This document shows, one piece after another, positions 1-11,768 of a stretch of DNA of 64,000 nucleotides (positions are counted from its first letter, which is position 1; each line of letters opens with the position of its first letter). The stretch spans positions 1 through 64,000 of the forward strand of contig NW_004451877.1 in NCBI RefSeq assembly GCF_000321225.1, read 5' to 3'. The notes under the pieces are model-generated. The model had not been told where the DNA came from, searched no databases, and saw only the letters and a program-made list of their open reading frames with translations. The translations under genes and the position numbers were made by a program. The DNA is from Odobenus rosmarus divergens. Its lineage: Eukaryota > Chordata > Mammalia > Carnivora > Odobenidae.

Positions 1-93
1 GTAGGTATTCAGAATGGTTTGATCCCTATTCAGCTGAATTCCTGAGACCAGACGAAATCCAGGTCTCCTACTCCTCCGCCATCTTGCTCCGCC
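1..93 (-). mobile_element. 5' end of a minus-strand L1 LINE (rest outside window)
   Basis: Read on the minus strand this begins with a G-rich start followed by AAGATGGCGGAGGAG at about 74-90, the typical start of a carnivore L1 5' UTR. The same layout closes the L1 at 34691-40413, including the phrase CATTCTGAA that is shared with it. The element would continue to the left beyond position 1. Only the 5' UTR is visible, so nothing can be said about its ORFs. Confidence 0.8.
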
Positions 94-536
94 CCCTTGT
101 GCTGTCTTTTTAAGTGTGGGGACAGTTTCCTCTTGCCCTTCTAGCTCTCCCCAAACTGAGCCTGCTGATCTTTAAAATTCCAGGTTTTAAGTCCCACTGG
201 TTGTAAGAACTCACAAAATACAGCCGCTCTGGTTTTCAAAGCCAAATATTAACGGGATTTGTTTTCCCCATTCAGGCTCCCCAGTGTAATGGTCTGTTTC
301 TCTCTCCTCTCTGTTCCCATAGGTGCCTCCCTCCTAGGGACAGCTCAACAGGTCCATTTAGCTCACTACCATATCTCCACCCTTCCTACCCTCTTCAATG
401 TGGCCTCTTCTCTACAGTTAGTAGTAGAGTTTGTTCTTCCAGTCTTTGGGGGTTTTCTGCATTATTTACACTGATGTGAGGGTTATCTAGTTGTACCCAT
501 CAGATGAGGTGAGCTTAGAGTCATCTTACTGCATCA
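94..536 (-). mobile_element. Second L1 5' UTR fragment, minus strand
   Basis: This stretch parallels the 5' UTR at 33100-33555 of the large L1 in this window: both carry a run like CTTTAAAA-TCCAG, then AAG-CCC-TGTT, AAGA-CTCA, and finish with a cap of the type CATCTTA. It is distinct from, and older looking than, the fragment at 1-93. It ends abruptly at about 536, where plus-strand L1 ORF2 sequence begins. It may be a separate L1 split by the fragment at 1-93, or the inverted 5' part of the neighbouring plus-strand L1. Boundaries are approximate. Confidence 0.7.
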
Positions 537-784
537 TCTTACTCAACTCTCTTTGTAATAACTTCAAATGTAAATGGACTAAACTCTCTAATAAAAAGAC
601 AGATTGGCAGAATGGATTTAAAAAAAAAAAACATGATCAAACTATACACTATCTGCAAGAGACTCAGTTTAGGTTCAAAGACAAAAATAGATTGAAAGTG
701 AACAAATGAAAAAATATATCCTATACAAACAGTAACCAAAGAAAGTAAGGTTGGTTATACTAATATCAAACAAAATAGACTTTA

Positions 785-973
785 TTTATTTTTTAAATTT
801 ATTTATTTACAGAGATAGAGAGTGCACAAGCAGGAAGAGCTGCAGGCAGAGGGAGAGGGAGAAGCAGCCTCCCCACTGAGCAAGAAGCCGATGCAGGGCT
901 CGATCCCAGGACCCTGGGATCATGACCTGAGCCAAAGGCAGATGCCCAACCAACTGAGCCACCCAGGTGCCCC
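785..973 (-). mobile_element. Carnivore tRNA-derived SINE (CAN-SINE), minus strand
   Basis: On the minus strand it reads as the head GGGGCACCTGGGTGGCTCAG, a central GATCC-TGGGATC-AG block, a CT-rich stretch and an AAATAAAT tail. It is flanked by a perfect 17-bp target-site duplication AAACAAAATAGACTTTA at 768-784 and 974-990. It sits inside the L1 at 537-4213 and is therefore younger. Confidence 0.97.
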
Positions 974-3470
974 AAACAAAATAGACTTTAAAGCAAAAAA
1001 GTTTACAAGTGACAAAGAAGGACATTGTATGTTAATAAAAGGTTCAATACAGCAAGAATGTAACAATTACAAACATGAATGTACCTAATAAGAGATCTCT
1101 CAAAATATATAAAGAAAATTTGACAGAATTAATGGGAGAAAGAGACAGTTCCACAATAGTAATTGAAATTTTCCATACCCCACTGTCAATAATATATAGA
1201 AAAACTAAGAAAAAAAGATAAGTAAGGAAAGAACTTCAACAACATAATAAACCAATTAGATGTAACAGACATATACATAGTAGTCAACCCAACAACAACA
1301 GAATACACATTCTTCTCAAATGTACATGTAACATTCTCCAAGATAGACCATATTTGTGCCACAAATTACATCTCAGTATATTTACAAAGATAGATATCAT
1401 ACACAGTATTTTCAACCACAACAGGATGAAATTAGAAAACAGTAACAGAAGGAAATTTTAAAAATACACAAATATGTGGAAATTAAACAGCACACTCCTA
1501 GACAACCAATGGGTCAAAGAAAAAAATCACAAGGAAAATTAGAAAATACTTAGAGATTAGTGAAAATTAAAACTAACACACCAGAACTTAGGGGATACTC
1601 AAAAGCAGTGCTAAGGGGAAATTCATATCTATAAGCAAATTAAAGAGCAAGGAAAATTTCAAATCTCAAATCAGCAACCTAACTTTATAACTTAGAGAAC
1701 TAGAATAAAAAGAAAAAATTAACCAAAAGCTGGCAGAAGGAAAGAAATAATAAAGATTAGAGAGATTAGAGGGGAGATAAATGAAATAGAGAATAAGAAA
1801 AGAAAAGAGAATCAACAAAACCAAAAGTTATTTCTTCAAAAAGATCAGCACAAGTGACAAACCTTTAGCTAAACTAAGAAAACAAAGAGAGGACCCAAAT
1901 TACTAAAATCAGAAATAAAAATGGGGATATTATTTCTGATTCTACAAGAATTAAAAGACTATAAGAGATTACTATGAACAACTACACACCAAAAACTTGA
2001 ATAAACTAGATAAAATAAACAAATTCCAAGAAACACAAAACCTACTAAGACTGAATCATGAATAAATTTTTAAAAATCTGATAAATGAAGAAAGCCCTGG
2101 GACTAATTGCTTCACTGGTGAGTTCTGCTACACATTTAAAGAGAGAAATAACACTAATTCTTCTCAAATACTTCTAGAAAATAGATAAAGAAGGAACACT
2201 TTTTACCTCATTCTATGAGGCCAGCATTACCCCAATACCAAAGCCAGACAAAGATGCTACAAGAAAAGTACAAATCAATATCCCTTATGAACATTGGCGC
2301 AAAATTCTTCAATTAAATGTTAGGAAACACACTTCAACAGCATATTCAGGGATTATACATTATGACCAAGGGAATTATGCCTAGAATGCAAGGATTGTTC
2401 AACATATGAAAATTGAGCAATATATTATATCACATTAACAGAATAAAGGGAAAAAAACATGATTATCTCAATTGATAAGAAAAAGTAACTGACATAATCC
2501 AACACCATGTCATGATAAAAACACCCAACACATTAGGAATACAGAAGGAAACTGTCTCAACATAATAAAGGCCATATATGAAAAACCCACAGCCAACATT
2601 ATATACTCAATAATGAAAGGCTGAAAACGTTTCCTTTAAGATGAGAAAGAAAGCAAGGATGCCTGCTTTCAGCATTTCTATTCACCATAGTATGGAAACT
2701 CCTAGCCAGAGCAATTAGACAAGAAAAGGAAATAAAAAACATCCAATTCTAAAAGGAAAAAGCAAAACCGTGTTTACAGATGATATGATCTCATATGTAG
2801 AAAACTCTAAAGAGTCTACCAAAAGAAAAAAAAAAAGAAAAACATTAGAACTAGTAAACAAATTCAGCAAAGTGGCAGGATACAAAGTCAATGCACAAAA
2901 ATAAGTTTCATTTCTATACATTACCAGTAAACAACCTCAAAAATAAATTGAGAAAACAATTTCATTTACTAGAGTGTTAAAAAAATAAAATACTTAGGAA
3001 TTAAGAAGGTAAAAGACTTGTAAAATGAACACTACAAAACATTGCTGAATGAAATTAAAGAAGATATAAATAAATGGAAAGAGTCCCATGCTCAAGGATT
3101 AGAAGATTTACCCTTGTTAAAATGCCAATACTACCTAAAGCAATCTATAAATTCAATGCAATCCCTATCAAAACCCCAATGGCATCTTTTGCAGAACTAG
3201 AAAAGTTCATCCTAAAATTATATGGAAATTCAAGGGGGCCCAAATAGTCAAAACAATCTTGAAAAAGAAAAAAGTTGGAGAACTCACACTTCCTGATTTC
3301 AAAAATTACTACAAAGTTATGGTAATCAAAACAGTATGGTACTGGCATAAAAATAGACACATAAACCAATGGAATAAAATAGAAAGCCCAGAAATAAACT
3401 CTGATATACATGGTCAAATGATTTTAAACAAGTGTGCCAAGAAATTCAATGGGAAAAGACAGTCTTTTAA

Positions 3471-3645
3471 GATTTTATTTATTTATCTGACAGAGAGAGA
3501 GTAGAAGCAGGGGGGAGCATCAGGCAGAGTGAGAAGCAGGCTCCCCACTGAGTAGGGAGCCCAATGCAGGACTTGATCCTAGGATCCTGGGATCATGACC
3601 GGAGCTGAAGGCAGCCACTTAACTGACTTAGCCACCCAGGTGCCC
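3471..3645 (-). mobile_element. Carnivore tRNA-derived SINE (CAN-SINE), minus strand
   Basis: The element has the full head-to-tail layout of a CAN-SINE with a short A-rich tail (plus-strand ATTTTATTTATTTAT). The target-site duplication is AAAGACAGTCTTTTAA at 3455-3470 against AAGGACAGTCTTTTAA at 3646-3661, one mismatch in 16. It is a second insertion into the same plus-strand L1. Confidence 0.95.
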
Positions 3646-4239
3646 AAGGACAGTCTTTTAAACAAATGATGGTGGGAAAACTGGGTATCTACATGCAAAA
3701 GAATGAAGTTGGACTCTTACCTAACACTATACATAAAAATTAACCCCAAATTAATCAAAGACCTAAAACTATAAAACTCTTAGAAGAAAACATAGGGGAA
3801 AAGCTTCACATCATTGGATTTGGCAAGGATTTCTTGGATATGACATGAAAGGCACAGGCAGCAAAAGAAACAAAAATAGGAGGAAATTAGACTTTATTAA
3901 AATGAGAAACTTTTGTTTATCAAAGACACTATCAACAGAGTAAAGAGGCAACCCATAGAACAGGAGGAAATATTTGTAAATCAGATATCTGATAAGGTAT
4001 AAATATCCATACTATATAGAGAACTCCTAAAACTCAACAAAAATAAAATCAAATAATATAATTTAAAAACTAATTGAATTTAAATAAAATAAGATAAAAA
4101 ATGGGGAAGGACTTGAATAGGTGTTTATCCAAAGGTATACAAATGGCCAACAAACACATGAAAAGATCATGAAAAGATGTCCAACATTTGTAATCATTAG
4201 AGAAATTAAAACCACCCAATCTAATAGATGTAGAGATTT

Positions 4240-4736
4240 TATGTACATTTCTCAGATTATTAATGATTTTGACATGTTTTCATATGTTTATTATGATTTG
4301 AGGATTTATCCTCTGTACATTTCCTATTCTCAACCTTTGCACATTTTTTTAACTGAGGTTGCTGTTTTTTCTTGTTAATTTATAAGTCCCCTGAATATTT
4401 TAGACACTAATTCCTTTTTGATTTTAGATACTGCAAATATCTTCTCTCATTCTTTCACCTGACTCTGGACTTTTAAATTGTATCTTCATTGAATAGATAT
4501 TCTTAACTTTGATGTAATAAAGTTAATACATTTAAGGTGGTGATTTGTATTTTTGAAGTTTTAAGACATTCTTTCATACCCCTAGCTCACAAAGACATTC
4601 TCCTACATTTTCTTCTAATGACTTTATAGTTTAACTTTTTTTGTATTTAGGTTTAATATACCTGGATTTGGCCCTTGTATATAATGTTAGGTAAGGATCT
4701 AGATTTGTTTGTTTTACTTTGCTTTTAAGGTTTTTT
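4240..4736 (-). mobile_element. Old L1 ORF2 3' fragment, minus strand
   Basis: The plus strand shows the antisense of the L1 ORF2 C-terminal part: a block like TAATTCCTTTTTGATTTTAGATA, then AAATATCTTCTCTCATTCTTT, then the run through GTTAGGTAAGGATCTAGATTT at about 4688-4708 that is diagnostic of old mammalian L1. It is heavily diverged. It is separate from the next element because the two cover overlapping parts of the L1 consensus. Confidence 0.75.
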
Positions 4737-5960
4737 AAGTTTTAATTTAAAAAATGATAGATTCACAGGTAGTTGTAAAAATAGTAGAGATCCCATGAGT
4801 TTTCATCAAATTTTTCTTAATGGTTAACATCTTGTATAACCACACTATAATATCAAAAACAGGAAGTCGACATTTGTACAATCCACAGACATTATTTGGA
4901 CCAGTTTTACATGCACTTGTATGTGTGTGTATAATTCTATGCAATTTTATCACGTGTAGATTCTTGTAACAAGCATCACAATCAAAATACTGAACTCTTC
5001 CATCATCTCAAAAATCCCTCATGTTACCCTTTATAGTCACACCTACTCTGCCCTTCACCCACCTATTGCAGCTACTACTCCTCTGTTCTCCATCTCTATA
5101 ATTTGATCATTTTTCATTGTCATTACATTACATAAATATAATAATGCAGTATGTAATCTTTTGAGATTGGCTTTTTTCATTCAGTGTAACAATTTTAAGG
5201 TCAATCAAGTTGCATGGATCAATAGTTTCTTCTTTTTTATTGCTGAGTATTATTCTTTAGTACAGATATGTACCAGTTCGTTTTATTACTTACCCATTGG
5301 TGGACATTTGGGTTTTTACAGGTTTTGACTATTATTAATAAAAGCTTCTATGAATATTTCCATATACATTTTTGTGTGGTAATATGTACTGAATTTCCTT
5401 GGATGTATACATAGGAGTGGAACTTTTAGGTCATATGGTTTAACTTTTTGAGTTAACTTTTTGTTAAACTTTTTGAGGAACTGGCAGATTATTTTCCAAA
5501 GCAGCTGTACTATTTTACTGTCCCACCAGTAAAAGATCTAGATTCTTCACATCCTTGTCCGCATTTAGTATTATCAATATATATATATATATATTTTAAT
5601 TTTAGCTGTTCTGATAGATGTGTAGTAATATATCATCAAGGTCTTCCTTTGATTTCCATGAAGGGTAGTGATCTTGGATGTCTTTTCATGTGCTTATTTG
5701 CTACCCAAATATTCTTTTCAGTGAGCTGTCTGCTTATGTCTTTTGTCGGTTATCTAATTGGATTCCTTGTTTTCTTTTTCTTTTGAATTTTGAGTTACTA
5801 ATATATTATAGATAGTTCTCTGTTGGACAAATTGTTTGCAGATATCTTCTTCTAGCCCATACCTGTCTTTTGATCTAATAGGATTTTTCAGTTAAAAATT
5901 TTTAAATTTTGATGAAACCAATGTATATATATTATGGACCATGGTTTTGGTGTGTATGAA
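4737..5960 (-). mobile_element. Old L1 with 3' UTR, minus strand
   Basis: On the plus strand the segment opens with the antisense of an old L1 3' UTR (GATAGATTCACAGGTAGTTG near 4757 and TCCACAGACATTATTTGG near 4881). It then moves into the antisense of the ORF2 end: TATTGCTGAGTATTATTC near 5239, GTCCCACCAGTAAAAG near 5520 and TGATAGATGTGTAGTAATAT near 5611. A short (AT)n run lies at about 5577-5596. No frame is intact. It looks like an ancient mammalian L1M-type copy; the subfamily is not resolvable by eye. Confidence 0.85.
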
Positions 5961-6004
5961 AGTTTACTTTTCTTCATGTAGCATTTTTGGTATTTTATGT
6001 CTTT

Positions 6005-6360
6005 CTACAAGTACCTCTATTTCATCAGATGTTCACATTTTTAGCACATATATTTATAATACTTCATATAATTTTATCTACAGTCAATTTAAATTTATTT
6101 TAAAATGTTTTATTTATTTGTATTTTTCTCTTTTCTCTTGATTATCTTGCCACAGCTCTGTCTATATAATTTATCTTTTCAAATAATTAGCTTTTAATTA
6201 TGTTAATATCTCTACTGTTTATTGTTTTTGGTGTTGTGCCTCTGTTTCATTTATTTTATCATCATCATCATTATACTCTTCATTTTCATTTGTTTTGTGG
6301 TTTCCTTTTGTCCTCTTCCTAACCTCTAGAGTTGAATACTTAGTTCACTTATTTTTTCTT
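6005..6360 (-). mobile_element. Old L1 ORF2 fragment, minus strand
   Basis: The plus strand resembles the antisense of the L1 ORF2 region between endonuclease and RT, with phrases like CTCTATTTCATCAGATG and TATCTTTTCAAATAATTAGCTTTTAATTATG. It is highly degraded and probably belongs to the same old element as 4737-5960 with the middle part deleted. A call by eye only. Confidence 0.55.
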
Positions 6361-6971
6361 TATTTTGTAATAAAATTTTAACACATATAAAAGATAAGCA
6401 TAATATATACGTAATAAACTTTTCTACTTTAGACATACTTTAACCAAATCTTATACACAGATGGATATTTTAACAATTCTTAGTCCTAGGGAAGGAGATT
6501 TCTCAGCTTCCCTTGAAAACTGTGCTTAATATAGTTGTATTGGTGATAATTCTTGACTAAAATTAGAGTCTGCAAGAAAGAGATATATTATGAGAAAAAT
6601 ACAAATATGTATAGAAGTTATGATGAGACTACTGCTGATTGATTATATTTAAAAGTCTGTTTATGATTCCTATCATTTCTCTAATATGTCACTCAATAAT
6701 TATTACTGATTTACTTTATTTCATCTTCTAAGTGGGTATAATATTTGTTATTATAACTATGATCTTATAGTTTAAACAGTGCTAGTAAATATTATCAGAT
6801 GGAATTTGTCATCAAAAAAAGCTATTATTTCATAAAGATTTTGTTCAAATTCATTACACTAATTTTATTTTATTTTGGGGGGCATGGAATGTTTTTATGA
6901 AGATATTGATTTGCACAGGCTAAAAAATATTACATACACAGGCCTTTGACCTATGCTTTCTAATAGAAGGA
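6361..6971. other. AT-rich sequence, nothing recognised
   Basis: No open frame, repeat family or RNA-like feature stands out. Composition is strongly AT-rich. Confidence 0.5.
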
Positions 6972-7168
6972 TCCTTTCTTTGTCTTTTCCTCAATTCCTT
7001 TCTCCTCTATCCTTTTTCCCTTCCTCCTTCCTCTCTCCTCATGCAGTCCTTCCTTTTTCCTTCACCCCTCCCCACCCCTCCTCCCTCTCTCTTTGCCTCC
7101 TTCCTTTCTCCACCCCTTCCTCTCCTGCTTTTCCTCTCTCTCTCCTTCCTCTGTCTCCCTCTTTTTTT
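6972..7168. repeat. Polypyrimidine low-complexity tract
   Basis: About 200 bases are almost pure C/T on the plus strand, built from irregular TTCC, CCTT and TCTC units with only a handful of purines. The open frame across it (6953-7171) is rich in Ser, Pro, Phe and Leu only because of this composition and is not a gene. Confidence 0.9.
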
Positions 7169-8042
7169 TAATTTAAATTTTGTTATATATGCATAATATA
7201 TTATAACTTAATCAGACAATGTTTTTCAATATTCAGCATGCCCACATTACTCTACACCACACCCAATACACTCTAACTCCCTTTTTCTCATCTGCCAAAA
7301 ACTGTAATTGCAGTAGCATATACATTATCCCTTATAATATAACTCAGTCAACAAATCCTTATTCACTTCCTACTATGTGTACTTCACTTTTGTTACAAGG
7401 GTGAATATTACATTGAAATGCTCACAAGAATATTCCTATGGACATTTTTATCTCTAAATATATAATATCAATAGTTCTTTGTTTTTTGTTCTTATCCTCT
7501 GGCTATAACAAAATTAATGTTAAATATAGCTTAAAACATAAATTTTTAATAGAATATGATCAAAACCTTATTCTTTGAATTGTCTTCTGTGTACACATAT
7601 GGATTGCATATAACAATATAGATTTTTAACCTGCATGTATTAGAGATATTTATCACTTTAGTTAGTAGATGTTATAGCAATTTCAACTAAAATTTTACCT
7701 AAACACTTTTGAACTTTTCAACACAATATTTTCAACCTATGCCACTGTGAAATGAATTTTTTTCATTTATTATCTACTATTTTACTCTATTTTGTAAAAT
7801 CAGTGAATTTTAAACTATTGCAATATTTCCCTTACTTCTTGTTTTCTTGGCCTCCTAACCTTTCTACATTCCTGAAATATCACTTTGTGCCCTTTATTCC
7901 AATGCTCAAAAACCTTCATATTGTCTATGAAATATAAATGACTATTATTTGCTTTACACTACATTAATTCTCTCAAGAGAACTTATACACTTGCTGTTTG
8001 TTCTACACAGATTATCTTTTGTTAGTAAAAATTTTGTTTAAT
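7169..8042. other. AT-rich unique sequence
   Basis: No repeat family or coding signal is recognised. Short open frames at 7219-7404 and 7752-7937 have no family features. Confidence 0.5.
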
Positions 8043-8068
8043 ACACACACACACACACACACACACAG
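8043..8068. repeat. (CA)n microsatellite
   Basis: An uninterrupted AC dinucleotide run of about 13 units. Confidence 0.95.
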
Positions 8069-8655
8069 ATTCCTTAAGAAAATAAATGTCTTTTCCTCTC
8101 TTAAATCTATCCCTCAGAACACTTTGAATCATGGCTATACCTCAAGAGACACTTGATAAATGTTTATTAAATGATTGATTGAGTCCATTTGAACCTTATG
8201 TAAGTTTTTAGTTTCTTCACTTTCTGATTCAGGATTCTTTCACTATTTATCTACATTTAGTAAAATAAAAAAAAAGTGATGGGGAGAGGAGGACCAATGG
8301 CCATGCTTATTAGCCTCTGATGGGCTGGAATCTCTATATATCCTGACATATCTTCACTCTAAATCCCCAAACTATTTAACCTTTCCAAGACTAATCCTTC
8401 TGCCCAAATTCTTCCAGACATCCATTGTCTCCATTCCTTCAAGAGACTCGTAACAGCTCTCTCCATTTTGTGCTTTTTGATGGTCAAAATTTACCTTAAA
8501 ACTATTGAAATGAAATTTCAAACCATTAATAATATTTATCACATTCTATACATTGTTATCAAGTTCATGCCCAATTTAACACATTGAATATGTGTTAAAT
8601 ATGTAGCATATTCTACATCATTCATGCTTTATCTTTACAAATTGAAAAAAGAATC
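8069..8655. other. Unique sequence, nothing recognised
   Basis: Ordinary AT-rich DNA. There is an A-run near 8266-8275 without a recognisable retroelement beside it. Confidence 0.5.
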
Positions 8656-8738
8656 ATGTATGTATATGTGTGTATGTATGTGTGTATATATATACATGTA
8701 TATGTATGTGTGTATATACATATATGTATGTATATGTC
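8656..8738. repeat. Mixed (TATG)n/(TA)n/(TG)n simple repeat
   Basis: Alternating pyrimidine-purine sequence built from TATG, TGTG and TATA units, with a near-palindromic ATATACATGTATAT core. Confidence 0.93.
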
Positions 8739-9582
8739 TTCTTATGGGTAATTTGTAGAATCTTAGAGTTTGGAAGAAAACTTAAAACTCACCCAATACT
8801 TAAAAATCCTAATGATCTTTCTTAGTTTTCTCACCAGATTTTTTCTCTCTTTCTTTATTTGAGATGATCAGAACTTGTCATACAATGTTTGAAGTATGAA
8901 TTGTCATCATTTTCATTCAACAAATGCTGCAGCACTTCTGTCAGTGCTTTTAGGGAAGTTGATTGTGATTCTGCCTTTTTGTTCCTGGAATATTACCATT
9001 TAGAGATGATAGCTCAACTTGTGTAATGTTAATAAAATGTGGCTTATGTGTTTTAACCTTGAATGGTGTCATATTTAAGACGCACACTTAAAAAGCAAAA
9101 ATTTAATTCATAAAGTCAAATGATGCTTTTCATGTCCCCCAACTCTCCCTCTCCAGCTTGCAGAACCTTTACTCCATCTGCTCTCTCATCTCTTTATTTT
9201 GTAGATTCAGTTAACCCTCTCACTTATTCTTTTCCTTTTTTTTCGGACTCCTTTGTCCTTCAACTCTGTCCTTCTCTGCCTATTTTTTTTTTTATTCTAC
9301 ATCATGGAAATATAAAAACTAGTCTGGGTGAAATATGTTTTGCTCAGACAGGTTGAAGAATAAAAGGGGTAGATTGGAAAAACTGAGTATGCAAGATAAG
9401 ATTCTCTTTTGAGACAGAAGTCCATTAAAACTTCCCTGTTAATAATTGCACTTTATTAATCATAGTTACAACTATGTTTTCAAAGAATATTTTCTTAATC
9501 ATTTACTTTGAAGTTTATCTGCCATTTTCTACCCTCTTTCATTCTCACATGATCTCTTTGTAATTGTCCACTTAGGGTTCTG
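8739..9582. other. Unique sequence, nothing recognised
   Basis: No repeat family identified. A frame at 9120-9356 has no conserved-looking features and ends in AT-rich sequence. Confidence 0.5.
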
Positions 9583-9629
9583 GTTTTTTTTGTTGTTTGT
9601 TTGTTTGTTTTTGTTTTGTTTTGTTTGTG
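9583..9629. repeat. (TTTG)n / T-rich simple repeat
   Basis: A run of T8 followed by GTTT and GTTTT units. Confidence 0.9.
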
Positions 9630-10079
9630 ACCTGGCAAAACTTAATTTTGGCAGTAAACAGAAATTTTGGCAGTGTATTATCTTTTCCAAATGTATTCAC
9701 ATTTCCAATTGTATTTTCATTTACATGACTTTTCTACCATTTTTCTTTCTTTCTATGGTAATTAGATCTTAGAAGCTAAGGAACATGTCTGTTAACATCG
9801 TAATTAATGTCAAGGCACAAACACTTTCTAATGGTGATCAATGCTAATATATATTAAATGTAGGAGTTTCATATATATATATATATATATAAATTGTCTA
9901 ATGGTTGAGAGGAGAAATAGGGCTAATCCAGGAAATCAGCAATCCCTTTCCAGAGCCAACTTTATTGCTTCTTCCATATCCCCTCCCAATTCCATCAGCT
10001 CTTCCCATTCTCTTCTAAAATTTCTGAAGTTTAAGTTCTTGCTCCCACCACTCAAATGAAAGGTATTCCCCAAAGGTCA
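9630..10079. other. Unique sequence with short (AT)n run
   Basis: Nothing is recognised apart from an (AT)n dinucleotide run of about 21 bases at 9871-9891. Confidence 0.5.
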
Positions 10080-11100
10080 TCAAGATCCTCAAATATTTAC
10101 TGAATGCATACTACATGTTAAATATTATTACAAATTAGGAATTGTGTAGAGTGGTAGACCAAGCAAATATAATCTCTGTCTTCATAGATACAGAAACTAG
10201 GAGGGACATAAAAACTAACCAAGGAATCACTCAACAAGGATTAAATATTTGACAAGTGTTATGAAAGAAAATAATGTGATCCTATGAAGAGAATAACAAT
10301 GGTCATCTTATTTGGATTGGAGAATAAGGAATGTCTATCTGAGAAACCCATGGCCTGAAAAGAATGAGAAGAGTTAAGTAGATGAATAGAATAGAAAAGG
10401 AGATGGGACAATCATGTATGAAACCCTGAGGAAGAGAATTGGTGCATTAGTAAAACTGAAAGACATTTTGTGCAGCCAGAGCATAAAAAGCAAGCGGGAA
10501 AGATGGTAAGAGAAAAGAGTTGGAAGAGTAAGTCTAGGAATGTTATGCTGGGCTTTTTTTAAGCTCATGTTAATGATTTTTTTCAATCATAAGTGCAATG
10601 GCAAGCTGTTTCATGTTAAAAGGAATGACAAAATATTATTTACAGTTTTGAAATATGGAGGAAAATGGATTGGAAGGGTACAGTTGGTAAGGAATTATTT
10701 GAATTCAAGTAAGTAGTGATTGCAGATTTGATAAGGGTAAAATTAGAGGTATATTTTTATGTTAAGTTGGTGGGTTTTGATGATGGACCAATGCATTGAA
10801 TGTGAAAGGTGAAGGAGAAAAAAAAGTCTCCGTTTTCAAGCTTGGGCGGTTGGAGGAATGAGGTACTTTAACTGAGATAGCACAGTCAGAATGAAGAGTG
10901 GACTTTTTTCTAGAGGGTTCTCAAGTGTCCACTTTTTGATATATTGAGTTTAAGAGGCCTAGAGATCCAAGTGGCAGTATTAAATAAGTTAAAAAGGTGA
11001 TCTGGTCTGGAAATATACATTTGGGAATAATAAATGTATACATGGTATTTAAAGCCACACAGATAGATGGAGGAGGACAAATGAAAGAAGCAAGAATGAC
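10080..11100 (+). repeat. Old interspersed repeat, unnamed family
   Basis: The segment carries, in order, phrases I associate with a widespread old mammalian repeat: a start like TATTTACTGAATGCATACTAC, TAAGTGCAATGGCAAGCTG near 10590, GAGTTTAAGAGGCCTAGAGA near 10947, and a run through ATACATTTGGGAATAATAAA near 11014. A related piece occurs at 46840-47180 (GACAGCCA, AGTAGCATAGTCGGAT, TTTAGAAAGATCATATGGC). I cannot name the family with confidence. No coding potential. Confidence 0.5.
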
Positions 11101-11338
11101 TCACTAATCATATCTTTCTGGTACATTTCCAATTACTGATCATGCCCTTCTTGAAATTTTGTCTTCCTGTAGATGCTGTAACATTGTATGCTCCTCTTCA
11201 GTCTTTGTTGGTTCCTCTTCCTACCCTTTACATAAAGATGGTCCCAAAGACTGCCTTCATACTTCTCTCCAACCTCTTCCCTTCACCACACACATATTCC
11301 TTCCTTCAACAAAATGGTTTTCTGTATTACTTAGGGTC
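11101..11338. other. Unique sequence before the LTR
   Basis: Two overlapping short frames start here (11142-11396 and 11159-11350). Both run into the LTR at 11339 and show no recognisable protein features. Confidence 0.5.
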
Positions 11339-11768
11339 TGTGATGATTAATTTTATGTGTCAACTTGACTGCATCAGAAGATGCCTAGGTATTTAACTGA
11401 ACATTATTTCTGGGTGTATCTGTGAGGGTGGTTCCTGATGAAATTAACGTTTGAATTGGTGGACCTAGTAAAGTAGTTTGCTCTCAGCAATGTGGGTTGG
11501 CATCATCCAATCCATCAAGGGACTGGAAAAACAAAAAGGCAGAGGATGATGTCAGCCCTTGCTGTCTTTACTTGAACTGGTTCCTGGTTCTCAGGCCTTT
11601 GGACTTGGACTGAATTACACCACTGGCTTTCCTGAATCTTTAGCTTACAGATGGCAGATCAGAGGACTTCTTAGCTTCCATAAATGCATGAGCCAATTCC
11701 TTATAATAAATCTCTTCCTATATATATCCTGTTGGTCGCCGTTTCTCTGGAGAACCTTGACTAATACA
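11339..11768 (+). mobile_element. MLT2-like ERVL solo LTR
   Basis: The element begins TGTGATGATTAATTTTATG and ends GAACCTTGACTAATACA, so it has TG...CA ends. It contains phrases typical of MLT2 LTRs: GTGTCAACTTGACTGCATC near 11357, AATCCATCAAGGGACTGG near 11509 and a run through CATGAGCCAATTCCTTATAA near 11687. AATAAA lies at about 11706-11711 and serves as the LTR polyadenylation signal. The flanks GGGTC (11334-11338) and AGGTC (11769-11773) match in 4 of 5 positions, as expected for an old 5-bp TSD. No internal proviral sequence is present, so it is a solo LTR. Confidence 0.88.

Larger units (their letters stand above)
537..4213 (+). mobile_element. Degenerate L1 LINE, mostly ORF2, plus strand
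   Basis: The segment starts in the ORF2 endonuclease region (the AAATGGACTAAACTCTC phrase near 570 that codes for the N-terminal NGL-type motif) and runs through reverse transcriptase to the C-terminal ORF2 region near 4200. The RT active-site box survives at 2773-2787 as F-T-D-D-M, where L1 usually has F-A-D-D. Many stops and frameshifts break the frame. The longest open pieces are short (for example 3259-3504, coding for the region around [24 protein letters not shown]). Two SINEs interrupt it (785-973 and 3471-3645). No ORF1 is visible. The 3' end is lost at about 4213, where opposite-strand L1 begins. Confidence 0.88.

Noticed and set aside
807..1025. Minus-strand protein-like segment (W-V-A-Q-L-V-G-H-L-P-L-A-Q-V-M-I-P-G-S-W-D) that recurs at 13603-13812 and 54547-54759
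   Set aside because: It looks like a conserved small protein family, but each copy is the translation of the sense strand of a CAN-SINE. Repeat copy number explains the similarity.
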